Positions 14,451-22,722 of a stretch of 64,000 nucleotides of DNA are shown piece after piece. The DNA is from Rhodococcus sp. 14-1411-2a (lineage in GTDB: Bacteria; Actinomycetota; Actinomycetes; Mycobacteriales; Mycobacteriaceae): NCBI RefSeq assembly GCF_002259485.1, contig NZ_NPGA01000011.1, positions 62,001-126,000 on the forward strand, in the 5' to 3' direction. The notes under the pieces were generated by a model. That model was not told the origin of the DNA, did no database searches, and saw only the letters and a program-made list of their open reading frames with translations. Every line of letters starts with the position of its first letter. Positions within the stretch are counted from its first letter, which is position 1. A program made the translations under genes and the position numbers.

Positions 14451-16400
14451 ATGCCACCTCGTAGACGCACAGCCCGATCCACCACTGCCCGCACCGTCAA
14501 GGCCGGGCAGAGCAGTGCTGCGCGAAAGTTCGCGGCCGCCGAGAACGGTGAGCCTGCACCGAAAAAAGCTGCCCCGAAGAAGGCCGCGCCACGCAAGCGC
14601 GCAGCGCCGCGCAAGACGTCGCCTCGCAAGACTGCTGCCCCCGATCTGCGGGTGCCCGATCCCGGTGAGCGCGTCTGGGTGCTGGACGTGCCGTTCGAGG
14701 ATCGGTCGGCGGCGGGCGCTGCCGGGGCGCGCTGGTATCCCGGACCGCGGGTGTTCGCGTACTACGGCACCGAGTTGCCCGAGTATCTGCAGCCGTACGA
14801 GTCGATGCCGTACAGCCTGCAACGGTGGCTCGAGGACGATGCCAACGAGAACTGGCGAGACGAGGTGGTGCGGGAGCGCGCGATGCAGCCGCGTGAGACC
14901 CAACTCGAATCCGTTCGACGCCATCTCGCCGCCCTCGACGCGGGATTCCCGTACTTCGCGCAGATGGATTCGACGGGTCTGGGCAAGACGTTGGCGGTGT
15001 GCGAGGCCGTTCGGCAGATGTCGGCGGCCGAGATCGGCACGGTGCTGGTGGTCGCACCCAAGGGCGCGCTGCCGGGATGGCGGCGCACCATTGCAGACAG
15101 CGAGGCCGATATCGAGCCCTCCGAGCGCAAGCGCTGGCTGCTGATCACGTACCAGTCGACGAAGAAGCTCCTGTCCGTTCCGCCCGAGACCGACCTGGGC
15201 AAACGTAAACGGACACAGAACAAGCGGACCATCTCGCTCGGCGAGCTTCGATTCGACATCGACGTGGTGATCGCCGACGAATCGCATGCGCTGATGAACA
15301 TCGAATCGCAGCAGTCGCAGATCCTCTGGCGATATCAGCAGGCAGCGCGCTCGGTGGTGTGGATGTCTGCCACGCCCGGTTATCAGCCCCTGCACTTCGC
15401 GTACATGGCTCGTGCGGTCGAGCGCAGCCGTGGGGTCGAGATCCTCGGCGACGAGGAGTATCTCGGCTACGCGGTGACGATGAAGTGGGCCGAGTTCCTC
15501 ATCGAGTCGGGGTTCGCCGTCAAGGCAGGCAAGGCGACGACGGGATTGACGACGTGGCGGTGGGAGCCCGAGGACGCGGCCCGACGCGCCCGCGATATTG
15601 CGTCCGTACATGGGTGGCTGTCGGGAGGTGCTGTGCCGTGGTCGATTTCGCGTCCCTCGCCACCGACCCCACGCGAGCCGCTCGGCCAGGAACTCACCGC
15701 CGCGCAGAAGCGGCTGTACAACTCGGCGTGGGTGGACTACCGCAAGGAAGTCGGGCTACCGATCTGGAAGGCCGTCGGCGGCAAGCGCGTGCTGCAGAAG
15801 AACCCGAGCACCCGCGCCGCGACCCTGCGATTCCGCCAGAAGTGTTCGTACCTACGCATTCCCGCGTCCGCCGACCAGGTACGCACCTGGGTCAAGGCCG
15901 GCAACCAGGTGTTCGTCTCGATGTTCTACCGCGAGTCGGTCGCGGCGTTGGCGCAGACGCTTCGGGACGAGGGCCTCGAGGTCGCGGTCGTCGACGGGAG
16001 TATGAGCAGCCCGGATCAGGAGGCGTCGATCAGACGCTTTCAAACCGGTGACGCGTCGGTCATCGTCTCGACCACCACCAGTGCGATCAATTTGCACACC
16101 AACGAATTACTGCTCCCGGAGGGCACGGTCTCCACCCTCGCACCACGCGTGACGCTGATTCACGATCCACGGTGGACGCCCATCGACATTCGGCAGATCG
16201 AGGGCAGGGCCAACCGAATAGACAAGGACCACAACCACACGACGTCGACATGCTATTACGGCTACGCCGAGGGCACGGTCGAAGAAGAGATGGTGCTCAC
16301 CGGTATCGAACGTATCGCTGACCTGGGATCGATCGTCGGGCAGGCGGATCTCATCGACCCCGAGGCGTTTCTCGCTGCGAAAGTGGACGCCGGAAAATAG
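14451..16400 (+). CDS. SNF2-like DEAD/H helicase with DUF5710 domain and basic N-terminal tail
   Basis: A 649-aa superfamily 2 ATPase. Residues 1-60 are very basic with repeated KKAAP/RKxAP units like histone H1 or actinobacterial HupB tails. Residues about 74-115 (VWVLDVPFEDRSAAGAAGARW) match a DUF5710-type module. The helicase part has TGLGKT (175-180), DESH (276-279), MSATP and motif VI QIEGRANRID (from 582). There is no nuclease or methylase domain. The layout resembles phage or mobile-element helicases. The ATG at 14451 was chosen over an upstream frame that overlaps the divergent amidotransferase gene. Role in DNA remodelling or defence is inference. Confidence 0.85.
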   Translation: MPPRRRTARSTTARTVKAGQSSAARKFAAAENGEPAPKKAAPKKAAPRKRAAPRKTSPRKTAAPDLRVPDPGERVWVLDVPFEDRSAAGAAGARWYPGPRVFAYYGTELPEYLQPYESMPYSLQRWLEDDANENWRDEVVRERAMQPRETQLESVRRHLAALDAGFPYFAQMDSTGLGKTLAVCEAVRQMSAAEIGTVLVVAPKGALPGWRRTIADSEADIEPSERKRWLLITYQSTKKLLSVPPETDLGKRKRTQNKRTISLGELRFDIDVVIADESHALMNIESQQSQILWRYQQAARSVVWMSATPGYQPLHFAYMARAVERSRGVEILGDEEYLGYAVTMKWAEFLIESGFAVKAGKATTGLTTWRWEPEDAARRARDIASVHGWLSGGAVPWSISRPSPPTPREPLGQELTAAQKRLYNSAWVDYRKEVGLPIWKAVGGKRVLQKNPSTRAATLRFRQKCSYLRIPASADQVRTWVKAGNQVFVSMFYRESVAALAQTLRDEGLEVAVVDGSMSSPDQEASIRRFQTGDASVIVSTTTSAINLHTNELLLPEGTVSTLAPRVTLIHDPRWTPIDIRQIEGRANRIDKDHNHTTSTCYYGYAEGTVEEEMVLTGIERIADLGSIVGQADLIDPEAFLAAKVDAGK

Positions 16401-16493
16401 CGACAATTGTGAGCGATCGTCCACGCGCCCGAGTAGGTTCGGTCCCATCGGCAATTCGTCGATAGCGGGCTCACAGTGGCACCAGGAGTAGTC

Positions 16494-16649
16494 ATGATCG
16501 TTCTCGGAATCATCCTCGCCCTCATCGGCTATTTCGCCGGTATCTCGATCTTGACGACCATCGGCATCATTCTCGTGGTCGTCGGCGCGGTTCTGACGTT
16601 GCTCGGTTCGATGGGGCGCGCAGTCGGTGGCCGCAAGACGTGGTTTTGA
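16494..16649 (+). CDS. Small membrane protein, DUF6131-type
   Basis: A 51-aa protein: MIVLGIILALIGYFAG, then ISILTTIGIILVVVGAVLTLLG and the end SMGRAVGGRKTWF. Two short hydrophobic spans are followed by a basic tail with GRAVGGR, the pattern of the DUF6131 family that is widespread in mycobacteria and rhodococci. An AGGAG ribosome binding site at 16484-16488 sits at good spacing. Function unknown. It stands alone between the helicase and an SOS-box promoter. Confidence 0.85.
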   Translation: MIVLGIILALIGYFAGISILTTIGIILVVVGAVLTLLGSMGRAVGGRKTWF

Positions 16650-16658
16650 CCTACGAGT

Positions 16659-16674
16659 TAGAACACACGTTCGA
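16659..16674. promoter_or_regulatory. LexA (SOS) box upstream of the Cys/His protein-alarmone synthetase pair
   Basis: TAGAACACACGTTCGA matches the actinobacterial LexA consensus TCGAAC-N4-GTTCGA at 14-15 of 16 positions, with the GAAC-N4-GTTC core intact. It lies 105 nt before the ATG at 16780, with TAGTCT at about 16682 as a possible -10. Confidence 0.65.
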
Positions 16675-16696
16675 TTTCTGTTAGTCTGAGCGGGCC

Positions 16697-16734
16697 CCCG
16701 AAGTTGGCGATGCGGCCAGCGGAGCCACTTCGGG
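16697..16734 (+). other. 5' untranslated hairpin
   Basis: CCCGAAGT (16697-16704) pairs perfectly with ACTTCGGG (16727-16734), extended inside by GGC/GCC. It lies between the SOS box and the start codon at 16780 and would be in the mRNA leader. Not a riboswitch class that I recognise. Confidence 0.4.
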
Positions 16735-16779
16735 CGGTCCATATCGGACGGTAGACAGTGTCGAAGGCGGTTGCGCGCG

Positions 16780-17085
16780 ATGGCATCCGACGAGCGCGAC
16801 ACCGACCCGATTGCCGGATCGCTCTATCGCGTCGGCGATCGGTGGGCGGAACGAGCGCCTTCTCGCTGCACCAACGGCCATCCACTCGTCGCCGGTTCGG
16901 TGTTGGTGGGTTCACGTGCCTGTTCGTGCGACCGAGGACATCACCGCACCCATCAGTGCGAACGCTGTGGCGTCGTGCTGTTCACACCGGAGCTACGCAA
17001 CTCGTGCAGTGACGCCAGCTTCGATTCCCGCGCTGCGCGAACACAGTCGCCCGTCGTGGACAATCAATGGCATGAACAACAGTGA
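16780..17085 (+). CDS. Small Cys/His-rich hypothetical protein
   Basis: A 101-aa protein with metal-binding spacing: CTNGHPL, then CSCDRGHHRTHQCERCG, giving CxxGH, CxC and CxxC elements that suggest one or two zinc sites. The C-terminal 25 residues are low in structure. No family recognised. The ATG at 16780 was preferred to a TTG three codons earlier. Its last 14 bases overlap the start of the alarmone synthetase gene, so the two genes are probably co-transcribed and coupled, and an SOS box lies upstream of both. A nucleic-acid-binding or sensing role is only a guess. Confidence 0.6.
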   Translation: MASDERDTDPIAGSLYRVGDRWAERAPSRCTNGHPLVAGSVLVGSRACSCDRGHHRTHQCERCGVVLFTPELRNSCSDASFDSRAARTQSPVVDNQWHEQQ

Positions 17086-17824
17086 GCCCGTCGTCGATCT
17101 GGGTCAACTGAGACAAGATTTCACGCGATTCATGATGAGCTACAAGTTCGGGATCGACGAGCTGATCACGAAGATCAACATCTTGAAGCAGGAATTCACC
17201 CACATTCACCGGTACAGCCCCATCGAGCACGTCTCGTCGAGGTTGAAGACTCCGGAGAGCATTTTCGAGAAGGCGCAGCGGAAGAAGTGCGCCCTGACGC
17301 TCGATGCGATTCGCGAGAACATCTTCGACGTCGCCGGAGTGCGCATCACCTGCAGCTTCATCTCCGACACCTATCGCATCGCCGACATGCTCAGCAGTCA
17401 GAGCGACGTGCGCGTCGTCGAGATCAAGGACTACATCGCGAACCCGAAAGCCAACGGCTACAAGAGCTTGCATCTGATCGTCGAGATTCCGGTGTTCATG
17501 TCCGATCGCGTCCAGCCGGTCCTCGTCGAACTGCAGATCAGAACCATCGCAATGGATTTCTGGGCGAGCCTCGAGCACAAGATCTTCTACAAGTATCGCG
17601 GGCAGATTCCGGAGACCCTGTTGGCGGAGCTGACCGAGGCGGCCGAGAGCGCCAACAAGCTCGACGAGAAGATGGAAAGCCTGCACGACGAGGTGGTCGA
17701 GCTGGGCGGCGAGGCGGAGAACTCCATCGCTCTCGGCGCGCTGCCTCCCATGGCTCTGCCTCCCGAGTTGCTGCACATGCTGCTCACGGCGCAGGCCGAG
17801 GCGATCGACCCCGATCGGGCTTGA
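17072..17824 (+). CDS. Small alarmone synthetase (RelA/SpoT-like (p)ppGpp synthetase)
   Basis: A 250-aa protein containing only a RelA/SpoT synthetase domain. Visible motifs: the ATP-site segment SSRLKTPESIFEK (55-67), DVAGVRI (86-92), the G-loop region YIANPKANGYKSLH (121-134), catalytic ELQIRT (153-158) and WASLEHK with E168. It lacks the hydrolase, TGS and ACT domains of long Rel enzymes, like RelP/RelQ-type synthetases. It would make ppGpp, pppGpp or pGpp from ATP and GTP or GDP. The ATG at 17072 overlaps the preceding small gene by 14 nt, and the upstream SOS box suggests induction by DNA damage. A strong hairpin terminator follows the stop. Confidence 0.9.
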   Translation: MNNSEPVVDLGQLRQDFTRFMMSYKFGIDELITKINILKQEFTHIHRYSPIEHVSSRLKTPESIFEKAQRKKCALTLDAIRENIFDVAGVRITCSFISDTYRIADMLSSQSDVRVVEIKDYIANPKANGYKSLHLIVEIPVFMSDRVQPVLVELQIRTIAMDFWASLEHKIFYKYRGQIPETLLAELTEAAESANKLDEKMESLHDEVVELGGEAENSIALGALPPMALPPELLHMLLTAQAEAIDPDRA

Positions 17825-17841
17825 CGGCCACCACAACGAAA

Positions 17842-17874
17842 AACCCCGCTGCTCGACGGCCGAGCAGCGGGGTT
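17842..17874. terminator. Bidirectional rho-independent terminator
   Basis: AACCCCGCTGCTCG (17842-17855), a 5-nt loop, then its exact complement (17861-17874): a perfect 14-bp GC-rich stem flanked by an A-run on the left and TT...TCTTCTC on the right. It lies between the convergent alarmone synthetase and transporter genes and can serve both. Confidence 0.9.
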
Positions 17875-17889
17875 CTCTTCTCGTATGCG

Positions 17890-19473
17890 CTAGCCGATGT
17901 GGACCGGAGTGTCCCCGACGGGCAGGTCGTCCTTCTTGGCACGGACCAGCACCAGCACGACCGGGCACACCAACGCGACCAGGATCGCGGCGGTTCCGAA
18001 GGCCCACGCGTAGCCCGACACCTCGGCTGCGAAAGCGTGATCGATGGTGGCGAGCACGAAGTTGCGGATCGGTTCCGGTAGCGCGGCCAGCATCTCGTCG
18101 CTGGGGATTTCCTGGCCGGCAAGAGCCTCCGCAGGAACTCCTGCGGGCGGCGTCGGTGCCGGGTTCTCGGCCAGGAACGTCGTCTTGGACGAGGTGTACA
18201 CCGTGGTGAACACCGCTGCGCCGAGTGCGCCGCCGACCTGAAGCGTGGCGTTGATCAGCGCGGATGCAGCACCCGCATCGTGATCGGGGACGCCGATGAG
18301 AGCGACGTTCTGCATCGGCACCATCAGCAGGCCGAGACCGAGCCCGAGCAGTACGACTCCGGGGAGCACGTGCGTCCAGTACGAGGTGTCGACGCCGATC
18401 TGCGTGAGCAGCAGCAGGCCGATCGCCGAGACGACAGGGCCGACAGCCATCATCGGCTTGGGACCGATCTTGGGCACGAGCGCCGAGGCGATCGCGGCGG
18501 TGATCAGAATTCCGCCGGTCATGGGCAGTGACGCAACACCTGCGATGACCGGGCTCATCTGGAGCACTATCTGGAAGTAGAAGGTCAGATACAACGTGCC
18601 ACCGAGTAGTGCTGCACCGATGACGGCGGACCCGATGTATGCGGCACCGCGGTCTCGGTCGAGCAGAACGCTCAGGGGGAGCAGCGGGTTGGCGGACTTG
18701 GATTCGACCACGACGAACGCGGCGAGCAGCGCGAGGCCGAGAGCGATGAAGGAGATGGTGGGTACCGTCGCCCAGCCGTCCTCGGCTTCGGTGAAGCCGT
18801 AGACCAGCGAGGCCAGTCCGAGTGCGACGAGGATCGCTCCGGGCAGGTCGTAGCGGGTGTCGCCGTGTGCCTTGCTCTCCTTGACCAGCGGGACTGCGGC
18901 GGCGATGGCAATGATGGCGACGGGGATGTTGACGAGCAGGCACCAGCGCCAGTTCGCGTACTCGGTGAGCACTCCGCCGAGGAGCAGTCCGACGGCTGCG
19001 CCGCCACCGGCGATCGCGCCGAACACGCCGAATGCCTTGGCGCGCTCCTTGGTGTCGGTGAACGTGACCGTCAGAATAGCCAGCGCTGCGGGTGCGAGCA
19101 GTGCCGCGAAGACGCCCTGACCTGCGCGTGCGATGAACAGCTGCCAGCCCTCCTGGGCGAGTCCGCCGACGGCGGAGGCAACGGCGAAGCCGGCCATGCC
19201 GACGATGAACGAGCGCTTGCGGCCCCAGTAGTCCGCGATTCGACCACCGAGCAGCAGCAGCGCGCCGAACGCCAGCGCGTATGCGGTGATCACCCAGGTG
19301 CGGCTGGTGTCGCTGATGCCGAGATCGATCTGCGCCTGCGGCAGGGCGATGTTGACGATGGTGCCGTCCAACACGATCGTGAGCTGCGTGATGGCGACGA
19401 TGCAGAGCACCAACCAGCGGCGTTCGTAATTCGGATTCTCGGCCAGCGCCCCGTGTTCGGAGACCTGCGACAT
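17890..19473 (-). CDS. DHA2-family MFS drug:H+ antiporter (14 TMS)
   Basis: A 527-aa inner-membrane exporter of the DHA2 (EmrB/QacA) group. The N-terminal helix carries TQLTIVLDGTIVNIALPQ, matching motif D1 of the 14-helix family (LDxTVVNVALP). GGRIADYWGRKR is motif A; AGQGVFAALLAPAALAIL and GVFGAIAGGGAAVGLLLGG correspond to motifs B and C, the latter typical of antiporters. About 14 hydrophobic segments are visible. It is transcribed divergently from a TetR regulator with a palindromic operator between them, so expression is probably induced by a toxic ligand of that regulator. The ATG at 19473 was chosen because the upstream frame has no membrane-protein character. Confidence 0.9.
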   Translation of the reverse strand: MSQVSEHGALAENPNYERRWLVLCIVAITQLTIVLDGTIVNIALPQAQIDLGISDTSRTWVITAYALAFGALLLLGGRIADYWGRKRSFIVGMAGFAVASAVGGLAQEGWQLFIARAGQGVFAALLAPAALAILTVTFTDTKERAKAFGVFGAIAGGGAAVGLLLGGVLTEYANWRWCLLVNIPVAIIAIAAAVPLVKESKAHGDTRYDLPGAILVALGLASLVYGFTEAEDGWATVPTISFIALGLALLAAFVVVESKSANPLLPLSVLLDRDRGAAYIGSAVIGAALLGGTLYLTFYFQIVLQMSPVIAGVASLPMTGGILITAAIASALVPKIGPKPMMAVGPVVSAIGLLLLTQIGVDTSYWTHVLPGVVLLGLGLGLLMVPMQNVALIGVPDHDAGAASALINATLQVGGALGAAVFTTVYTSSKTTFLAENPAPTPPAGVPAEALAGQEIPSDEMLAALPEPIRNFVLATIDHAFAAEVSGYAWAFGTAAILVALVCPVVLVLVRAKKDDLPVGDTPVHIG

Positions 19474-19556
19474 GTTTCTACCCCACTCGTACTCGTTGAT
19501 TCTCTGGGCACGAAAAATGTCCCGACCGAAAAGGTAAGCGACGATGGACCGACTGT

Positions 19557-19576
19557 CAAACGAACTAGTTGGTTGG
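19557..19576. promoter_or_regulatory. TetR-type operator between exporter and regulator
   Basis: A 20-nt imperfect palindrome centred on AACTAGTT (CAAACGAACTAGTTGGTTGG), with 8 of 10 positions paired. It covers the -35 region of the regulator promoter (-10 TAGGGT at 19580-19585) and the divergent exporter promoter. Confidence 0.65.
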
Positions 19577-19579
19577 CGG

Positions 19580-19585
19580 TAGGGT
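19580..19585 (+). promoter_or_regulatory. -10 hexamer of leaderless tetR promoter
   Basis: TAGGGT lies 7 nt before the ATG at 19593 and directly after the palindromic operator. Confidence 0.5.
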
Positions 19586-19592
19586 GGCCGCC

Positions 19593-20159
19593 ATGAAGCC
19601 TGACGCAAGCGCCACCCGCGCCCGCATCGTCGTCGCTGCCCGCGCAGAATTCTCCGAGCACGGCCTGGCCGGCGCGCGGGTCGACCGCATCGCGGTCTCG
19701 GCCAAGGCGAGCAAGGAACGCCTGTACGCATACTTCGGAGACAAGGAAGCACTGTTCCGGGCCGTCGTGGAAGACGGGTTCGCGCGCTTTCTGGAGTCGG
19801 TTCCCTTCACCGTCGACGATCTCGGGGGATACGCCGCGCGCGAGTATCTGCACCTCGCCGCGAATCCCCAGGAGCACCGACTGCTGCTGTGGACGCAACT
19901 TCAAGGCGGCACGGCGGTCGCCGCTGCCGACGACATTCATGCGGTGATCGCCGAGCGGCGAAACGCCATGGCGGCCGCACAGCAGGCCGGACTGATCTCC
20001 GACGCCTTCACCGTCGACGACCTGTTCACCATGATCTTCGGCATCACCTCCGCCTGGATGACCGCGCCCGGCAGCGACTGCGGACCCGTCGACGACGCCG
20101 AACACCAGCGTCGGGCGTCGAAAATCGAAGCAGCGGTCCGGCGACTCTGCGCTCCGTAG
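19593..20159 (+). CDS. TetR/AcrR-family repressor
   Basis: A 188-aa regulator with an N-terminal helix-turn-helix (RIVVAARAEFSEHGLAGARVDRIAVSAKASKERLYAYFGDKEALFRAVV), the standard TetR DNA-binding signature. The C-terminal domain binds an unknown ligand and carries a TetR_C motif seen in drug-efflux regulators. Divergence from a DHA2 exporter and the palindrome at 19557-19576 point to local repression of that exporter and of itself. The ATG at 19593 fits both the HTH position and a leaderless -10. An in-frame TTG eight codons upstream lies in the operator and is unlikely to be used. Confidence 0.9.
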   Translation: MKPDASATRARIVVAARAEFSEHGLAGARVDRIAVSAKASKERLYAYFGDKEALFRAVVEDGFARFLESVPFTVDDLGGYAAREYLHLAANPQEHRLLLWTQLQGGTAVAAADDIHAVIAERRNAMAAAQQAGLISDAFTVDDLFTMIFGITSAWMTAPGSDCGPVDDAEHQRRASKIEAAVRRLCAP

Positions 20160-20340
20160 CATTGTCTATCGATATCTAGCTTCGAGTGAAGAGTTACGAA
20201 TAGTGGGGTAGCGGGCCGATTTTCCCGCAGACGCGCGCGCGTTCGCCATACGCGCGCGAATTCGACACCGATCCGTTGACGATTCCGAACGCGTCTGACA
20301 ATTCCGCGCGCATCTGTTCCCTACGCGTACCCAGCCCAAC

Positions 20341-21321
20341 TCACGTGAGCCCGCGGGCCGCCAGAATTGCCGCTTCACGGTCTGCCGAGAGCCCGACCGG
20401 TGGTCGCTCACTCCTCATCGGCGATCGACCTTTCAGCGATTGCAGCCACGTCCACGTGTCCGCGACGGTCTCCTGAATCGGTCGCGTCCGAAGCCCCGCG
20501 GCGAATGCCTTCGATACGTCGGATGCATGCAGCGAATCATGATCCGCGCCCGGCGGAATCCAGATCGGGAGCTCCGTCCACGGCTGCACACCTGCAGTGC
20601 GAAGCACGTCCGGCTCCACCCAGCACAAGCGTGCGTCGGACCGGGTGGCGGCGATGCAGCACTGCAGAAGCTCGCCGATCGTGGCGTGACCCGGCCGACT
20701 CACCACGTCGAATGCCCCGCCGAGACCCCGGGCGGCAGCGTCCAGACTCCAAGCGACCAGATCACGGGCATCGATGTACTGCAGTGCCAGATCGACCGGA
20801 CCGGGCGCAAGCACATCCCCGGCGGGCTCGATTCTGTTCAGCCACCAGGGAAGTCGACCGATATTTTCGTAGGGTCCCAGGATCAGACCGGCACGAACCA
20901 GCAACGCATCAGTTCCGAAGCCGGCGACTACGGCCTGCTCGCCGCCGAGCTTGCATCGCGCATAGTCCTCGCCAGACCCCTGCACCGTCGGCCAGGCCTC
21001 GGTAGCTCCCGCTTGCGGGGCGTCGTACACCGAACGGCTGGAGACATACACGTAACCACCGACTCGACCGGCGAGCAGCGCCGCCGACTGCGCCACCACG
21101 TCCGGCTCCCACGACCAGGTATCGAAGACTATGTCCCAGTTACCTTCTCGGATCTCATTCAGTCCGTCGGGCGAGCGCCTGTCTCCCCGAAGTTGTGTGA
21201 CACGAGGATCCGACGCGGTTGTGCCGCGATTGAGTACCGTGACGTCCCACTGCAGATCGAGAGCATGTTCGACGGCAGTTCGCCCCACGAAGTCGCTGCC
21301 ACCGAGGACCAATAGCTTCAT
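20341..21321 (-). CDS. NAD-dependent epimerase/dehydratase-family protein
   Basis: A 326-aa extended SDR. The N-terminal Rossmann motif is LVLGGSDFVGRTAVEHAL; the catalytic region reads YVSSRSVYD and YARCKLGGEQ, with Tyr and Lys of YxxxK present. The family acts on nucleotide sugars or reduces aldehydes, ketones or isoflavones; the GGSxFVG start is more typical of reductase-like members with unknown substrates. The ATG at 21321 has a weak CACACT -10 six nt upstream and may be leaderless. The 181 bases beyond its stop, up to the TetR gene, hold no frame or structure that I can support beyond CG-alternating stretches. Confidence 0.85.
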   Translation of the reverse strand: MKLLVLGGSDFVGRTAVEHALDLQWDVTVLNRGTTASDPRVTQLRGDRRSPDGLNEIREGNWDIVFDTWSWEPDVVAQSAALLAGRVGGYVYVSSRSVYDAPQAGATEAWPTVQGSGEDYARCKLGGEQAVVAGFGTDALLVRAGLILGPYENIGRLPWWLNRIEPAGDVLAPGPVDLALQYIDARDLVAWSLDAAARGLGGAFDVVSRPGHATIGELLQCCIAATRSDARLCWVEPDVLRTAGVQPWTELPIWIPPGADHDSLHASDVSKAFAAGLRTRPIQETVADTWTWLQSLKGRSPMRSERPPVGLSADREAAILAARGLT

Positions 21322-21402
21322 GAATCCAGTGTGCCGGTGAGCAGTCCGTCCGTTCTGCCGAACGCCCGGTTCGGATCTCTGCTGACAGCAGAGCGGCTCG
21401 GG

Positions 21403-22722
21403 CTACACAGGAAGCTTGCTGAGTCCCGTCTCCTTGATGGTCAGTACCGTCGCTACACCGATGACGCACACGCCCATGACCCAGTACGCCGGTGACATGG
21501 CATTGCCGGTCGATTCGACCAATTGTGCTGCAACGTAGGGGGCAGTTCCGCCTGCCGCGATCGTTCCGATGTTGAAGCCCAACGACACTCCGGTGTAGCG
21601 AACCGCCCGAGGGAAGAGTTCGGTGAACAGCGGGAAAGCCGGGACCTGCACCACACCGTTGAGCACCATGTAGACGAAGTAGACGACGCCGACGACGAGA
21701 ATGCTCGACGTGGCACCGAGAATCATGAACACCGGCAGCGCAATGATCACGTAGGCCACATAGCCGAACAGCAGCACCGGTTTGCGGCCGAACCTGTCGG
21801 TGAGCATCCCACTCAGCGGGAATGTGGCGCAGGCCAATGCAATTGCCACAGCAGACGTCCAGTACACCGAATCTTTCGAGAAGCCGAGGTCGTTGATCAG
21901 ATACACGCTGAAGTAGGTCAGTCCGATGTACCCGGATCCGTTCATGGCGATCGCAATGCCGACGACGCGGAGCACAGACCACGGTTGCTTCTTCACCACG
22001 TCGCTCAACGGGCTCTTGGCGACCTCGTTCTTGGCTGCCATTTCCTCGAACTCAGGGCTGTCCTCGAGCTTGAGCCGCACACGGAGGCATACGAAGGCCA
22101 GGGGCAGTGCCAGCAGGAACGGGATGCGCCATCCCCACGACGACATTTGTTCGTCGGTCGTGATCAGAGCCACGAGCCCGACGACGGCTGCGGCGACCGC
22201 GAAGCCGAGAGTCGATCCCACCGGCGTGAAGGACCCGAAGAATCCTCGACGGTTCGGCGGTGCCGACTCGGCGATGTAGGTTGCGGCACCGCCGATCTCA
22301 CCACCTGCCGAGAATCCCTGGGCGAGCCTGATGATGACCAGCAGAACGGGGGCCAGCACCCCGACACTCGAGTGCGTCGGCAGCAGTCCGAGAATGCCGC
22401 AGGCAACACCCATGCACACCACGGTGATGACGAGGGCGTGCCGACGACCCTTGCGGTCTCCGAGCCGACCGAAGAAGATTCCGCCGAGCGGACGGGCGAC
22501 ATAGGCGACGCCGAACACGGCCAGGGTCGCGAGAATCGACACGCCTGGGCTGGTGGATGGGAAGAACAGCGGTGCGATGATGACGGCGAGGAAGCCGTAG
22601 ACCGCGAAGTCGTAGTACTCGATGAGCGTACCGACACCTCCGGCCAGCGCAGCTCGACGCGCGGTCGTGGTGTCCGCCTTGGGCGGTGCAACTCCTGCGC
22701 GGGAGTGTTCGGTGTTCGTCAT
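21403..22722 (-). CDS. MHS-family dicarboxylate/metabolite:H+ symporter
   Basis: A 439-aa, 12-helix MFS transporter of the metabolite:H+ symporter group (like KgtP, ProP, CitA, ShiA). GTLIEYYDFAVYGFLAVII is the family signature in helix 1, FFGRLGDRKGRRHAL is motif A, and RLAQGFSAGGEIGGAATYIAE is highly typical of MHS proteins. It should import a carboxylate together with protons. It ends an operon behind an isocitrate-lyase-type enzyme and an aconitase-type hydratase pair, overlapping the small-subunit gene by 4 nt, so its cargo is probably the di- or tricarboxylate those enzymes degrade. Confidence 0.92.
   Translation of the reverse strand: MTNTEHSRAGVAPPKADTTTARRAALAGGVGTLIEYYDFAVYGFLAVIIAPLFFPSTSPGVSILATLAVFGVAYVARPLGGIFFGRLGDRKGRRHALVITVVCMGVACGILGLLPTHSSVGVLAPVLLVIIRLAQGFSAGGEIGGAATYIAESAPPNRRGFFGSFTPVGSTLGFAVAAAVVGLVALITTDEQMSSWGWRIPFLLALPLAFVCLRVRLKLEDSPEFEEMAAKNEVAKSPLSDVVKKQPWSVLRVVGIAIAMNGSGYIGLTYFSVYLINDLGFSKDSVYWTSAVAIALACATFPLSGMLTDRFGRKPVLLFGYVAYVIIALPVFMILGATSSILVVGVVYFVYMVLNGVVQVPAFPLFTELFPRAVRYTGVSLGFNIGTIAAGGTAPYVAAQLVESTGNAMSPAYWVMGVCVIGVATVLTIKETGLSKLPV

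Noticed and set aside
11206..14457. A single 1083-codon open frame on the minus strand
   Set aside because: Only 11206-12501 has GH13 sequence. The rest is an off-frame reading through the flavoenzyme and amidotransferase genes, as expected in high-GC DNA.
16811..17071. N-terminal extension of the alarmone synthetase frame
   Set aside because: The extension overlaps the Cys/His protein gene in another frame and has no similarity to synthetases; the ATG at 17072 fits family length.
18131..18148. Palindrome CCGCAGGAACTCCTGCGG inside the exporter gene as another mobile mini-element
   Set aside because: It is a perfect dyad but not the repeat sequence, has no second copy in the window, and lies in the family's variable C-terminal loop; chance or protein constraint is enough.
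20160..20340. CG-alternating intergenic stretch as a possible RNA or attachment site
   Set aside because: No stable hairpin with a T-run, no direct repeats and no recognisable RNA motif.
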